Assembly (NCBI GenBank): GCA_009783445.1 | Contig: WRFY01000121.1 | Coordinates: forward strand, 1-57,169 | Source of the DNA: Candidatus Azobacteroides sp. | Lineage (GTDB): Bacteria; Bacteroidota; Bacteroidia; Bacteroidales; Azobacteroidaceae | Length of the DNA stretch: 57,169 bases | Direction of reading: 5' to 3' | In this document: positions 48,121-57,169 of the stretch, piece after piece | Numbering within the stretch: position 1 is the first letter of the stretch | Layout: the number at the start of each line of letters is the position of its first letter | Notes under the pieces: generated by a model | Databases searched by the model: none | What the model saw: the letters and a program-made list of their open reading frames with translations, nothing else | What the model was told of the DNA's origin: nothing | Translations under genes and position numbers: made by a program

Positions 48121-50298
48121 TTGAACAAGAAACGAAAAAATATTTGGTGGATCATCCGGAAAAATGTTTTCATTTTATCGGCGTTTTTTTTATGTTTTTC
48201 GGCTTCTTTATTGGCGCAAGACCACTCGGACAAAGCTGATTCGATAATGATAAAAGTTTTGGGAATAAGGGATTTATATCGAAAATACATTTACGAATAC
48301 GAGGCTGAAGCTTATATCAAAGGAAGTACGCACATTGTAAAGCGAAACTTGCTTTACCGGTATGCTCCGCGGTTTTTGTATTTAAATAGAAAGGGACATA
48401 ATATGTTTGTAGAGTCAATTGTTGATATTCACTATACGGCTCCCAACTATTTTGCGCAACAGATCAAAGCGCTTAATGGAAATAAATTAAATGCTGACGA
48501 CATCCGGAAAAGAGTGATGCCGTTTTTGAATGTGAATATTTACAATCCCACCCTTTTTAACGATCATGTGCTTTTTCCCGGAATCAACAGGATATTCCAC
48601 TATTATCGTTTTGAATACATTGCTTCGTCCGATACGCTGGGCAAAACCATTCATCAAATCAAGATCATCCCCAAAATGCGCAGTCAAAAATTGATTTCCG
48701 GATTTCTTTATATTGTCGATGGAACATGGATGATCTATCGTTTTGATATTTTGGGAAAATGGGAATTTTCTAAATTTAGGGTACAAACGGAATTCGGTCT
48801 GCAACCCGACAATTTTCTTCTTCCGTTGAATAGCACCGTTATTTTTTATATGGATTTGCTGGGGAATGAAACGATCAATTATTATTTTTCAAATTTCAAA
48901 TATCGTTCAGTCAAATCTTTTCAATCGCAAGAAAAAGAAGCAAAGGTCAATTACGATGTAAGCGATTATTTTAGCGTTCGCGTCGATTCGTTGCCGATTA
49001 TAAAAGATTCCCTGTTTTGGGCGGAAAACAGACCCGTTCCTTTATCCAACTATGAAAAATCTTTGATCGAAGACAGTCGAAAGCGGGAAAGAGAGCCGGA
49101 TTCTACGGCTCTGAATAAACCGCAATTCAAATATTCTTCCGAAGGTCTGATCGCTCCTCAAAGCGTAAAGTACAACAATACTCAATTTTCGTATTCAGGT
49201 TTATTGAATCCGTTGAAATTAGCTTATTCCAAGTTAGAAGGAGTGATGTATTGGCAACAGTTCAAATTGCATAAGGATTTTGCCAGTGGAAAAGAATTGC
49301 AATTTAGTCCCCAGTTCGGCATTTTGTTCCGAAGGCAGGAACTTTATTTCAACTTGCCGGCTTACTGGTTGTTTGCTCCCGGTAAATTCGGAAATATTTC
49401 CTGTTCTTTTGGTAACCGCAACCGATCGTATTCCTCCGCCATTATCGATCAGATAAATAAGGAAACTCCCGTCAATATCCATTTTGAGGATTTTAATTTG
49501 GAATATTATAAACATTTTTATACTGAATTGGGCATTCAATACGAACTCACAAATGGCTTGCTGCTCTATGGCGGATTGAATTACGATTGGTATATTCCGG
49601 TGAAGACTGGAAAAGAAGAAATGCAGTTTACGGGAAATTATTCGAATGGCGATGTGATCGATCTGGTTCAAAACCGGTATCGCGCTTTTGTTCCAATGAT
49701 TGGCCTGCAATGGACTCCGGGTCAATATTATCGCATCAACGGGAAGCGGAAAGAGTATGTTGGTTCGAGTTTTCCTACTTTTACGCTGGAATATGCGAAA
49801 GGAATAAAAAATTGGTTTCACAGCAACAGTGATTACCGGCGGATAGAAATTGATGCGCAGCAAAGGATACCACTCGGATTGATGCGTTCTTTCCAGTACT
49901 ACTTGGGAGCAGGAAAGTTTATGCAAGCTAAATCAATTTATTTTGCCGACTTCAATCATTTTCAACGGCGATACATTCCCCAATCGTGGAATGATCCGAT
50001 TGGAGGGTATTTTCATTTGCTGCGAGGCGACTGGTACAATGCAGCCAATGCCTATATACAAGTGCATTGCATGTATGAGTTACCGTTTGGCGTATTGAAA
50101 TTTTTCCGCAGCGTCAGTCGGGACATCTTGAAAGAACGCTTTTATGTCGCTCAATTATACACCCCCGCGCTGCCTTGCTATACAGAATTAGGGTATGGAG
50201 TCGGAAATTTTCTGGGAAACATCGGTTTTTTTGTCTCTTTCAATCGCGGAAAGTACGAATCCATTGGAGCCAAATTTGCATTTGAATTAGGGCGTTAA
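48121..50298 (+). CDS. DUF5686-family outer-membrane protein
   Basis: A 725-residue protein. A signal peptide is visible (FILSAFFLCFSASLLAQ, ending about residue 33). The first 180 mature residues read IYEYEAEAYIKGSTHIVKRN, FLYLNRKGHNMFVESIVDIH and LISGFLYIVDGTWMIYRFDI, typical of DUF5686. The remainder is beta-rich with alternating aromatics and ends in GAKFAFELGR, as in an outer-membrane barrel. The usual N-terminal carboxypeptidase-regulatory-like domain is absent. The start appears to be a TTG at 48121; no ATG lies suitably near. Function unknown. Confidence 0.82.
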   Translation: MNKKRKNIWWIIRKNVFILSAFFLCFSASLLAQDHSDKADSIMIKVLGIRDLYRKYIYEYEAEAYIKGSTHIVKRNLLYRYAPRFLYLNRKGHNMFVESIVDIHYTAPNYFAQQIKALNGNKLNADDIRKRVMPFLNVNIYNPTLFNDHVLFPGINRIFHYYRFEYIASSDTLGKTIHQIKIIPKMRSQKLISGFLYIVDGTWMIYRFDILGKWEFSKFRVQTEFGLQPDNFLLPLNSTVIFYMDLLGNETINYYFSNFKYRSVKSFQSQEKEAKVNYDVSDYFSVRVDSLPIIKDSLFWAENRPVPLSNYEKSLIEDSRKREREPDSTALNKPQFKYSSEGLIAPQSVKYNNTQFSYSGLLNPLKLAYSKLEGVMYWQQFKLHKDFASGKELQFSPQFGILFRRQELYFNLPAYWLFAPGKFGNISCSFGNRNRSYSSAIIDQINKETPVNIHFEDFNLEYYKHFYTELGIQYELTNGLLLYGGLNYDWYIPVKTGKEEMQFTGNYSNGDVIDLVQNRYRAFVPMIGLQWTPGQYYRINGKRKEYVGSSFPTFTLEYAKGIKNWFHSNSDYRRIEIDAQQRIPLGLMRSFQYYLGAGKFMQAKSIYFADFNHFQRRYIPQSWNDPIGGYFHLLRGDWYNAANAYIQVHCMYELPFGVLKFFRSVSRDILKERFYVAQLYTPALPCYTELGYGVGNFLGNIGFFVSFNRGKYESIGAKFAFELGR

Positions 50299-50415
50299 GG
50301 TCATGCGCGGAGCATTTTTTGGATGAGTCTATATTCTTTCTTTTTATCAGCAACTCAGCAAGAAAAAAAGTTAAAAAATAATCTATTGAAAATAAAAAGT
50401 TTATAAAGAGCAAAA

Positions 50416-50447
50416 TTTGGAAAGTAAAAAAAATTTGATTATTTTCG
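50416..50447 (+). promoter_or_regulatory. Promoter of the acyltransferase gene
   Basis: TTTG (50416-50419), then 20 bp, then TATTTTCG (50440-50447), one base off TAnnTTTG, 38 bp before the ATG at 50486. Confidence 0.55.
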
Positions 50448-50485
50448 CAAAATCAAATAATAATTTTTTAAATAGAGATTAAGGT

Positions 50486-51160
50486 ATGAATCGAAAGATT
50501 GAATATTTTTTCAGTTTTCCCAAGTCTTTGTATTTTAACCTGAAATATTTTCCTATCAGAATAGCTTTTAGATTTCCTGTATTCATCTCATACCATACAC
50601 ATTTGTTAGCTTTGAAAGGATATGTAATATTGTCGAATAGTGATAAAATAAAAACAGGACAAATAAAAATTGGATTTGGCCAAGTAGGTGTGTACGACAA
50701 AAAATATTCGAGAAGCGTTGTGGAATTATATGGTCGCATTGTTTTTGAAGGAATTGCCGATTTCGGGCATGGAACCAAGATTGTTGTGGGAGAAAATGGA
50801 TACTTAACAATAGGAAATGGTTTTTCCAATACAGCAGAAATCAAAATTATATGTTTTGATAAAGTTACTATCGGAACAAATGTTATAACAAGTTGGGAAG
50901 TATTGATTATGGATACAGATTTTCACGCTATCCAAGATACGGTAACAAATGAGCTATCTCCTTATCACTCGCCTATTTTAATAGATGATAATGTTTGGAT
51001 AGGAACCAAGGCATTGATACTCAAAGGAAGCAATATTCCTAAAGGATGTATTATCGGAGCAAGCGCATTAGTCAATAAAAAATTTACTGAGGATAATTGT
51101 TTGATAGCCGGAAATCCGGCAAAGATATGTAAGCAGAATGTTAGCATCTTCAGAGATTAA
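50486..51160 (+). CDS. Left-handed beta-helix acyltransferase
   Basis: A 224-residue hexapeptide-repeat protein of the CysE/LacA/LpxA type. The N-terminus is basic and amphipathic. Hexapeptide turns run through VELYGRIVFEGIADFGHGTK, VGENGYLTIGNGFSNTAEIK and VWIGTKALILKGSNIPKGCI followed by IGASALVNK. The catalytic His is probably in IMDTDFHAIQ. The end is CLIAGNPAKICKQN. It probably acetylates a sugar or amino sugar of a surface glycan. It has its own promoter. Confidence 0.8.
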   Translation: MNRKIEYFFSFPKSLYFNLKYFPIRIAFRFPVFISYHTHLLALKGYVILSNSDKIKTGQIKIGFGQVGVYDKKYSRSVVELYGRIVFEGIADFGHGTKIVVGENGYLTIGNGFSNTAEIKIICFDKVTIGTNVITSWEVLIMDTDFHAIQDTVTNELSPYHSPILIDDNVWIGTKALILKGSNIPKGCIIGASALVNKKFTEDNCLIAGNPAKICKQNVSIFRD

Positions 51161-51325
51161 TTAGTGTCTGACAGAAAACATGAAATTTTTTGATAGGCAT
51201 TAATTTTTGTATTTTTCCGCTATCTTTTCGACTTCTGAGAAAGATAAATAAATGGTTCATCAACAATTATATATCATTTGGTTTTTTCGTAAAATATTCA
51301 TTGTTAATGAACTGTAAACTGTCAG

Positions 51326-51413
51326 CGGAAAGGACGGGATTCGAACCCGTGATACCCTTTAGAGGTATACACGCTTTCCAGGCGTGCCTCTTCAACCACT
51401 CGAGCACCTTTCC
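51326..51413 (-). tRNA. tRNA-Ser (anticodon GGA)
   Basis: Read on the minus strand: acceptor stem GGAAAGG / CCTTTCC with discriminator G, anticodon loop CTGGAAA giving anticodon GGA, a long variable arm (TATACCTCTAAAGGGTAT) as expected of serine tRNAs, and T-loop GGTTCGAATCC. 88 nt without CCA, which is not encoded. Confidence 0.97.
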
Positions 51414-51630
51414 TGATATTTTTTTTTGCGGCACGAAGGTACGAATAAAAAATCAAATACCCAATTATCCATAAATGTTTTTATTGACCGTAGATTCAAC
51501 CACTGAATGCAACTTAAGAGTTCAAATTTAGGAAGAAAATTTCTTTTGGTGAATAAAAATTAATTTTTCTCTCGGCCTGTTATTAATCTGATATAGAATC
51601 CTCGTGATAACACTTGATTAGCGGTGGCTT

Positions 51631-52587
51631 TCAACTCACGAATCTCCGACCGCGCAAAAATTCTTCGATCGCCATTCGTTTTTTCCCAGTTTGTTGAATG
51701 CTTTTTAGCCGGATAAATCCATCCATTGCGCTGACGTCCATAAAATTTTTTCCATCGGAAACGATCGTTCCGGGCGGCAATTCATGCGTTTGATAAATTT
51801 TTTCAGTTTCAAATATTTTGAGCGAAAACATTTCTCCCGTAGGGGTGGTTAAATCGCTCCATGCGCTAGGGTAAGGCGAAAGTCCGCGAACGAAGTCATG
51901 GATTTCTCCGATTGTTTTGTTCCAGTTGATCCGGCAAGTCTCTTTGAAAATTTTAGGAGCCAGTTTCAATTCCCTCTCATCGGTTACCATTTCCGATTGA
52001 GAAATAGGTTTTATGCTATGGCTGAATACATCGTTTACCGTTTTGATCACTAAATTAGCGCCCAGACGCATCAGCTTGTCGTGAACCGTTCCAGCATTGT
52101 CTGTCGCTTCAATGGGTATTTTTTTTTGGTAAATGATTTGACCAGTATCTATTTCATGCGTAAGGAAAAAAGTAGTAACTCCGGTTTCTGTTTCGCCGTT
52201 GATAATAGCCCAATGGATGGGAGCAGCCCCACGGTATTGCGGCAGTAAGGAAGCATGCAAATTGAACGTTCCCAAACGAGGCATATTCCAAACTACTTCA
52301 GGAAGCATGCGAAAAGCCGCTACGATTTGCAAATCGGCTTTCCAGTCTTTTAATGCATCCAGAAATAGGGGGTCTTTCAATTTTTCTGGTTGGAGCAAAG
52401 GCAGATTTTGCGATAAAGCATATTCTTTGACAGGCGAAGCCTGTAATTTGTATCCGCGTCCAGCCGGTTTATCAGGCATAGTGATTACGCCGACAACGTT
52501 GTAACCTCCTTCCACCAAGGCCTGTAAACTTTCGACGGCAAATTCGGGCGTACCCATAAAAACGATTCGGTTGTTCATATCAATCAT
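51631..52587 (-). CDS. fmt: Methionyl-tRNA formyltransferase
   Basis: A 318-residue enzyme that formylates initiator Met-tRNA. Motifs: RIVFMGTPEFAVESLQALVE, VITMPDKPAGRGYKLQASPV, and the catalytic region FNLHASLLPQYRGAAPIHWA followed by IINGETETGVTTFF. The C-terminal OB-like domain ends in IEEFLRGRRF. A second ATG (residue 4) is equally possible as the start. It lies 11 bp after the ClC gene stop and is probably in the same unit. Confidence 0.95.
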   Translation of the reverse strand: MIDMNNRIVFMGTPEFAVESLQALVEGGYNVVGVITMPDKPAGRGYKLQASPVKEYALSQNLPLLQPEKLKDPLFLDALKDWKADLQIVAAFRMLPEVVWNMPRLGTFNLHASLLPQYRGAAPIHWAIINGETETGVTTFFLTHEIDTGQIIYQKKIPIEATDNAGTVHDKLMRLGANLVIKTVNDVFSHSIKPISQSEMVTDERELKLAPKIFKETCRINWNKTIGEIHDFVRGLSPYPSAWSDLTTPTGEMFSLKIFETEKIYQTHELPPGTIVSDGKNFMDVSAMDGFIRLKSIQQTGKKRMAIEEFLRGRRFVS

Positions 52588-52598
52588 GGAAATAAAAA

Positions 52599-54395
52599 CT
52601 ATTGGTCTTCCGAAAAATGTTCTTGCAATATTCCTCTGTAAGCATTGAATATCTTAGATTTGGAAATAAATCCCAAGTAGTGGTTTTCGTCGTCGACGAC
52701 TGGCAGATTCCAAGCGTTGGTTTCTTCAAACAACTGCATAATCTTGCTCATAGGAAGATGAATGTTGATTTTAGCCGGAGGCGAAACCATAAATTTCTTT
52801 ACGCTGAGGCGTTCGTATAGTTCTGGACGAAACATGATGTTGCGGATATTGTCTAATAATACGACTCCTCGCAACACATTCTGGCTGTCGGTAACAGGGA
52901 AAACGTTTCTGCGCGATTGGGCAATCGCTTTGACCATTTCTCCTAAGCTCATTTCTGGATGAACAATCATGAAATCGTTTTCAATGACCGACTGGGTACT
53001 TAACAAGGTCAATACGGCCTTGTCTTTATCGTGCGTTAGCAATTCCCCTTTTTGTGCCAATCGAATAGAATAAATACTATGCTTTTCGAATAGCATAATG
53101 GTGAAATAGGAGCTGATGCTAACAATCATCAAGGGTAGAAACAAATCGAAACCGCCGGTCAGTTCGGCGATCAGGAAGACGGCTGTGAGTGGAGAATGCA
53201 TGACGGCTGCCATCATTCCCGCCATTCCTATCAAGGCAAAATTCTCTTCCGGCAAATACGTATGCATTAGAGGAAAAGAGAAATGGTTGACAGTGTAGGA
53301 GTAAGCGAATCCGACCGTGCAACCCAGAAATAAGGACGGCGCAAATATTCCGCCGCAACCGCCGCCGCCATTGGTTGCGCTCGAAGCAAAAACTTTCAGG
53401 AAAATAATCATCAGCAGGAAAATGGTGATCCCCCAGTAATTGTTTTTCAATCCGTAAAATAAACTTCCATTTAATAAATCTTCATAATTCTTGCCAAGTA
53501 GACTTTCGATGGAGTTATAACCTTCTCCGTATAAAGGGGGAAGCAAAAAAATAAGGACACTCAACAAGGAAGCGCCCAGCAAAAATTTTTTACGAAATGT
53601 TTTTAATTTTCGAAATACCCCTTCGATCCAGATTGTGGAACGGGTGAAATGCAAAGCAATCAATCCGCAGACGACTCCCAGAAAGAGTACGTAAGGAATT
53701 CGATCCATGATAAAACTTTCCTTTTGGCTGAATGGAAACATCGCTTCGCTTCCCGTGTAAATATAAGAAACGCAAGCTGCTGTTACGGAAGAAATTAATA
53801 ATGGAAGAACGGAAGCGGTCGTTAGATCCAACATCAAGACTTCGACAGTGAAAAGAAGTCCGGCGATCGGAGCCTTGAAAATTCCAGCGATGGCTCCCGC
53901 TGCCCCGCAGCCAATCAACAACATCAGCGTTTTTTGTTCCATTTTGAACAATCGGCCTAAATTGGAACCGATAGCCGAACCCGTCAAAACAATGGGCGCT
54001 TCCGCTCCGACCGATCCACCGAATCCAATGGTAATCGAACTGGCCACCAAGGACGACCATGTATTGTGTGGTTTTATCCGGCTTTTGCGTTGCGAAATTG
54101 CATAGAGAATCTTGGTTACTCCATGCCCGATATCGTCTTTGACAATATATTTCACAAACAAACCGCTCAACAAAATGCCGATAACTGGATAGACAAGATA
54201 CATCCAGTTGGCATTGGCCGCATCGATCCGTTCTGTCAACAAGTGTTGGATGGTATGAATAGTCGTTTTAAGTATAATCGATGCAAATGCCGTCAAAATA
54301 CCAATTACGAAACTCAAGATCAGAATAAAATGTTTTTCTTTGATATGTTTTTCCCGCCAATTGAGTAAGGCGTCAAACCATGTTTTTTTCTCCAT
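52599..54395 (-). CDS. ClC-family chloride channel/antiporter with CBS domains
   Basis: A 598-residue membrane protein from the ATG at 54395. About eleven hydrophobic helices come first. ClC signatures are GGSVGAEAPIVLTGSAIGS (the Glu-containing G-x-E-x-P loop; the gating Glu is kept) and GGGGCGGIFAPSLFLG (GxFxP motif). The first selectivity loop reads GHGV rather than GSGIP. Two C-terminal CBS domains (IVHPEMSLGEMVKAIAQSRR followed by NVFPVTD, then PAKINIHLPMSKIMQLFEET followed by NAWNLPVVD) may bind adenine nucleotides. A start at 54410 would overlap the neighbouring gene. Confidence 0.93.
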   Translation of the reverse strand: MEKKTWFDALLNWREKHIKEKHFILILSFVIGILTAFASIILKTTIHTIQHLLTERIDAANANWMYLVYPVIGILLSGLFVKYIVKDDIGHGVTKILYAISQRKSRIKPHNTWSSLVASSITIGFGGSVGAEAPIVLTGSAIGSNLGRLFKMEQKTLMLLIGCGAAGAIAGIFKAPIAGLLFTVEVLMLDLTTASVLPLLISSVTAACVSYIYTGSEAMFPFSQKESFIMDRIPYVLFLGVVCGLIALHFTRSTIWIEGVFRKLKTFRKKFLLGASLLSVLIFLLPPLYGEGYNSIESLLGKNYEDLLNGSLFYGLKNNYWGITIFLLMIIFLKVFASSATNGGGGCGGIFAPSLFLGCTVGFAYSYTVNHFSFPLMHTYLPEENFALIGMAGMMAAVMHSPLTAVFLIAELTGGFDLFLPLMIVSISSYFTIMLFEKHSIYSIRLAQKGELLTHDKDKAVLTLLSTQSVIENDFMIVHPEMSLGEMVKAIAQSRRNVFPVTDSQNVLRGVVLLDNIRNIMFRPELYERLSVKKFMVSPPAKINIHLPMSKIMQLFEETNAWNLPVVDDENHYLGFISKSKIFNAYRGILQEHFSEDQ

Positions 54396-54406
54396 ACGTA
54401 ATGCTC

Positions 54407-55825
54407 TCAAATCCCTTTTCCAGTGATAATCGTTTTTATTGTATAAATTATTATTTTCATATCCAAAGCCAAAGACATATTTTCATAATACAATAGGTCG
54501 TATTGCATGCGTTCAATCATTTGTTGTACGTTCGAAGCATATCCATATTTCACCATTCCCCATGAAGTAATTCCCGGGCGGACATTGTGGAGCAGGTAAT
54601 AATAAGGCGCTTCTTTTACTATTTGATCAATATAAAATTTTCTTTCCGGACGAGGCCCTACCAACGACATGTCTCCCTTCAATACATTCCAGAATTGAGG
54701 CAACTCGTCTAACCGGTATTTTCTCAATATTTTTCCGCAAGGCGTAATCCTTTCATCGTTGAGAGAAGAAAGCAAAGGTCCATCTTTTTCGGCGTCTTTT
54801 CTCATTGTTCTGAATTTATAAATAATAAAAGGTTTGCCTCCATAGCCAATTCGTTCCTGTCGAATGAAAATCGGCCCTTCGGAATCCCATTTGATTCGGA
54901 TCATCAAGCCAATATACACTGGAGATAAAAAAATTAAAACCAGCAAGGAAATTAACTTGTCCAGCGTCAACTTAATGTTTTTTTCGGCTTCCGAAAAATT
55001 ATTGTCCGTTACGTTGATCAACGGAACACCCGCAATTGTCTTGACTTTTATTCTTCCCGTAAGCATCTTCGAACGACTCAAAGGCAACTTAATAGGTAAT
55101 TTGTAAGGATACAAAGAATATAATAATGGTAACAGTTCATTATCTTTTTCGCTGTCTGTCGCAACGATGAATTCTTCCGTTCCATATTCCTTGACAATGG
55201 CATCCAAATTTTCCACACTCCCAATCGTTGGAAGGTGAATCCCGCTACGATTCGGACAAATCGAATCTATATTGACGCAACCTTGCACGGTATATCCCAA
55301 AGCATTGGCAGGCTTATTCAATATTTTTTTTATTTCTTTTGCCTTTTCCCCATTTCCTAAAATAAGGGCTTGGATAGACCATTCTTTTTTTTGAATTTTA
55401 CGACTGGTATGGATCGTAATCAACAATCGTCCCGTGTATGTAAAAACAAAAGAAAAGAGAAATAAGAAAGAAAACTGCTGGTAATAAATGCTGAGAGATT
55501 CCGGCAATGTTTTCAGCAACAAGGAAAAAAAAATTACGATAGTACCCATGAGAGTCATCTGAATCGTAGTAACGAATTCTGATAAGCGCGACTTTTCGTA
55601 TGGATTGTTATAATATCCCGAATAATAATGAAGCGCCAACCATCCCACAGGAATAACGATTTGCCCAGCGATTACATGCGTATACTGGATATACTCCCAT
55701 GGAGATGTAAATCCTTGATATTTAGCAATTAAATGATACCTCAAAAGATTAAAAGCAAACCACGCCAAACTGGCGGCCAAAAAATCCGAAATAAGATATT
55801 GAATCAACAAAACTCGCTTCCTCAT
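54407..55825 (-). CDS. Second polyprenyl-phosphate sugar-phosphate transferase
   Basis: A 472-residue enzyme of the same family as the one at 14110-15507. It has N-terminal membrane segments (about 1-135), a Rossmann-like middle (IQALILGNGEKAKEIKKILN) and a C-terminal transferase domain: LTLDKLISLLVLIFLSPVYI, KFRTMRKDAEKDGPLLSSLN, YRLDELPQFWNVLKGDMSLV followed by GPRPE, and VRPGITSWGMVKYGYASNVQ. It may start another glycan. It lies between clc and tsaC genes, away from the main polysaccharide locus. Confidence 0.9.
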   Translation of the reverse strand: MRKRVLLIQYLISDFLAASLAWFAFNLLRYHLIAKYQGFTSPWEYIQYTHVIAGQIVIPVGWLALHYYSGYYNNPYEKSRLSEFVTTIQMTLMGTIVIFFSLLLKTLPESLSIYYQQFSFLFLFSFVFTYTGRLLITIHTSRKIQKKEWSIQALILGNGEKAKEIKKILNKPANALGYTVQGCVNIDSICPNRSGIHLPTIGSVENLDAIVKEYGTEEFIVATDSEKDNELLPLLYSLYPYKLPIKLPLSRSKMLTGRIKVKTIAGVPLINVTDNNFSEAEKNIKLTLDKLISLLVLIFLSPVYIGLMIRIKWDSEGPIFIRQERIGYGGKPFIIYKFRTMRKDAEKDGPLLSSLNDERITPCGKILRKYRLDELPQFWNVLKGDMSLVGPRPERKFYIDQIVKEAPYYYLLHNVRPGITSWGMVKYGYASNVQQMIERMQYDLLYYENMSLALDMKIIIYTIKTIITGKGI

Positions 55826-55847
55826 TAGAATGTGTCGTCGCTTTACT

Positions 55848-56411
55848 TCATTCGCGGATCATCTTAATTAAACCGCCCTTACCCAGTTGAATAATGCTCG
55901 AAGGTTTCGCTTTTTGTTTTTCCTCCCGCCGGTAATTCACCACATAATCTACAGCCCCGATAATTTCCGGATTGATTTCAGAAAAATTACCCGGAGCCGC
56001 TTGTCCACTGATATTTGCGGAAGTAGACACTAAAGGCTTTTTTAGCCCTTGGCATAATCTCCGCGAAAATTCTTCTTTTGTTACTCGAATACCCAAGCTT
56101 CCATCCGATGCAATCAAATTATCTGCCACATTTCGTGCATTCGAATAAATAATGGTTAGCGGCTTATCGGAAATATCAATCAAATCGAGAGCTATCTCAG
56201 GAAAGTCATCTACATAATAATCCAAAAGAGCAGTCGAATCAAGCAATACCAACATAGACTTCGAATCCAAACGTTGCTTAATAGCATAAATCCTTTTTAC
56301 AGCCTCTGCATTAGTCGCATCACAACCGATTCCCCAAACGGTATCAGTAGGATAGAGGATAACTCCCCCCTTTCGCACGGCTTTCAAAGCATTTTGTATC
56401 TCTTCTTCCAT
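55848..56411 (-). CDS. tsaC: L-threonylcarbamoyladenylate synthase
   Basis: A 187-residue protein of the Sua5/YciO/YrdC family that makes threonylcarbamoyl-AMP for the t6A37 modification of tRNA. Motifs: GGVILYPTDTVWGIGCDATN, AVKRIYAIKQRLDSKSMLVL and LIASDGSLGIRVTKEEFSRR, then KKPLVSTSANISGQAAPG. The ATG at 56411 (MEEEIQNALKAVRKGG) gives the usual length; a further ATG 15 bp upstream is possible. It is 22 bp upstream of the sugar transferase gene on the same strand. Confidence 0.93.
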   Translation of the reverse strand: MEEEIQNALKAVRKGGVILYPTDTVWGIGCDATNAEAVKRIYAIKQRLDSKSMLVLLDSTALLDYYVDDFPEIALDLIDISDKPLTIIYSNARNVADNLIASDGSLGIRVTKEEFSRRLCQGLKKPLVSTSANISGQAAPGNFSEINPEIIGAVDYVVNYRREEKQKAKPSSIIQLGKGGLIKMIRE

Positions 56412-56429
56412 GAATGTTATTTTCAAACG

Positions 56430-56880
56430 AGTTGCAAATATAAAACATAATTATTACATTTCTTAAAAAAAGAAAGCATATTTAATTTTTGACGGCTTTC
56501 TACAAAGTATACTACTATAGTTAGTTGATATTCAAACTATTATTTTATTGAACATATTGTTATAGGTTTAGTATCATAAAAATGTTATATGTTGATTATC
56601 AATTATATATATTGATAATGAATAATGGTTTATAATTATTAAATACGCATTAATTCTATTGTAAATTATTATTTTACAGTAGATTAATGAGTATATTTTA
56701 GAATGTCGCTTAATTTTTTTGTAATATAATAAATACGATAGTTTAATATTGCTAAAGAGATGCATTTTACGCAATTTCATATATTACAATTGGGGAAATT
56801 CGATCTTCGAGAAAAAAATATAAAAATATTATTTTGATACAAAGACAATTAAGTGACAAATAAAAAATAAAAAGGTAAAA
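56430..56880. other. AT-rich region upstream of the rRNA operon
   Basis: About 450 bp of very A/T-rich DNA with no credible gene. It contains short palindromes such as ATTATCAAT (56595-56603) with ATTGATAAT (56611-56619), and CTATTGTAAA against TTTACAGTAG near 56657-56684. Such A/T-rich stretches upstream of rRNA promoters can act as UP-like elements or Fis/HU-type binding zones. Confidence 0.4.
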
Positions 56881-56884
56881 AGTG

Positions 56885-56915
56885 TTTGCAAGAACAAAAA
56901 AAGTTTCTATCTTTG
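56885..56915 (+). promoter_or_regulatory. rRNA operon promoter
   Basis: TTTG (56885-56888), exactly 19 bp, then TATCTTTG (56908-56915): a perfect Bacteroidota primary promoter. Transcription should start near 56922, about 200 nt before the 16S gene. Confidence 0.85.
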
Positions 56916-56921
56916 CAACCG

Positions 56922-57124
56922 CTTTTAAGAAAACCGCCTGTTAGAGGGCGGGGAAAAAGAGAGCGAAAGAGGTCTTTGAAAGTATTCCATGATTACGCAG
57001 TACAAGACAACCGGAAGACGGAGCCGTCGTCCGGAAGAAGAATAACCCGTCAAGGTATTGGAAACTGGAGAGCAGTTTTTGGTACGAACGACAGCAGAGC
57101 GAGGAAATTAAAAAAAACAAAATA
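56922..57124 (+). other. 16S rRNA leader
   Basis: Leader between the promoter and 16S. It holds two hairpins: CCGCC/GGCGG (56934-56938 with 56947-56951) and CCGGA.GACGG/CCGTC.TCCGG (57011-57034). It also holds TCTTTGAAAG near 56972-56981, the kind of element found in rRNA antitermination leaders. An open frame across it is not a gene. Confidence 0.6.
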
Positions 57125-57169
57125 ACAAAGAAGAGTTTGATCCTGGCTCAGGATGAACGCTAGCGACAG
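57125..57169 (+). rRNA. 16S ribosomal RNA, 5' end (partial)
   Basis: AGAGTTTGATCCTGGCTCAG begins at 57132 and corresponds to E. coli position 8, so position 1 is about 57125. It continues GATGAACGCTAGCGACAG, consistent with Bacteroidales. The gene runs off the right edge. Confidence 0.97.

Noticed and set aside
56886-57125. A 79-codon plus-strand frame before the 16S rRNA
   Set aside because: It overlaps the promoter and the structured rRNA leader and runs into the 16S gene; its composition (Arg/Lys-rich) follows from the leader hairpins.

Overview
The window looks like a chromosomal segment of a Bacteroidota bacterium, most likely order Bacteroidales. The evidence is: many TAnnTTTG-type -7 promoter boxes (best case TTTG-N19-TATCTTTG before the rRNA operon), a protein with a type IX secretion C-terminal domain, the acpP-fabF-rnc block divergent from purN, a Bacteroidota-type glycogen cluster (debranching enzyme, GT4 synthase, GH57), an HU-CCDC81 cell-envelope protein, a Wzc kinase with a Tyr-Gly tail, and a 16S rRNA 5' end at the right edge. 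No transposase, integrase, phage gene or CRISPR array was seen.

Layout. 1-4.2 kb: a palindromic repeat, a periplasmic solute-binding-like protein, a DUF2807 protein, a tetrapyrrole-methylase-type methyltransferase and an AraC regulator. 4.3-14 kb: envelope and export genes (HU/coiled-coil/LysM-like protein, T9SS cargo, a small protein with a sorting-signal-like C-terminus, Wza-like lipoprotein, Wzc-like kinase, OmpA protein). 14.1-23.9 kb: a surface-polysaccharide locus with an initiating sugar-phosphate transferase, two FdtA-like sugar isomerases, a DegT aminotransferase, a GT2, a Wzy-like polymerase, three GT4 transferases and a decayed HAD hydrolase. 24-29.8 kb: a thioredoxin-DUF3738 fusion, a second OmpA protein, rnc-fabF-acpP and purN. 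29.9-34.1 kb: a four-gene run with one P-loop GTPase-like protein and three membrane proteins, which is the best candidate for an undescribed system. 34.2-37.8 kb: dgkA, a low-GC lipoprotein flanked by two inverted copies of a hairpin element, rplU-rpmA and serS. 37.9-42.4 kb: glycogen/alpha-glucan genes. 42.7-50.3 kb: rhomboid protease, a 41-codon small ORF, tandem AraC regulators with a PAP2 phosphatase, miaA, a Crp-type regulator and a DUF5686 outer-membrane protein. 50.5-56.4 kb: acyltransferase, tRNA-Ser(GGA), fmt, a ClC channel/antiporter, a second initiating sugar transferase and tsaC. 56.4-57.2 kb: AT-rich upstream region, promoter, leader and start of a 16S rRNA gene.

How the parts fit: the Wza/Wzc export pair, the initiating transferase, the glycosyltransferases and the polymerase form one polysaccharide assembly and export locus. 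The FdtA/aminotransferase pair suggests that the glycan contains a 3-amino-3,6-dideoxyhexose. The glycogen genes and the housekeeping genes (fatty acid synthesis, purine synthesis, translation, tRNA modification) are core chromosome. Functions come from reading translated sequences by eye; no database search was run.
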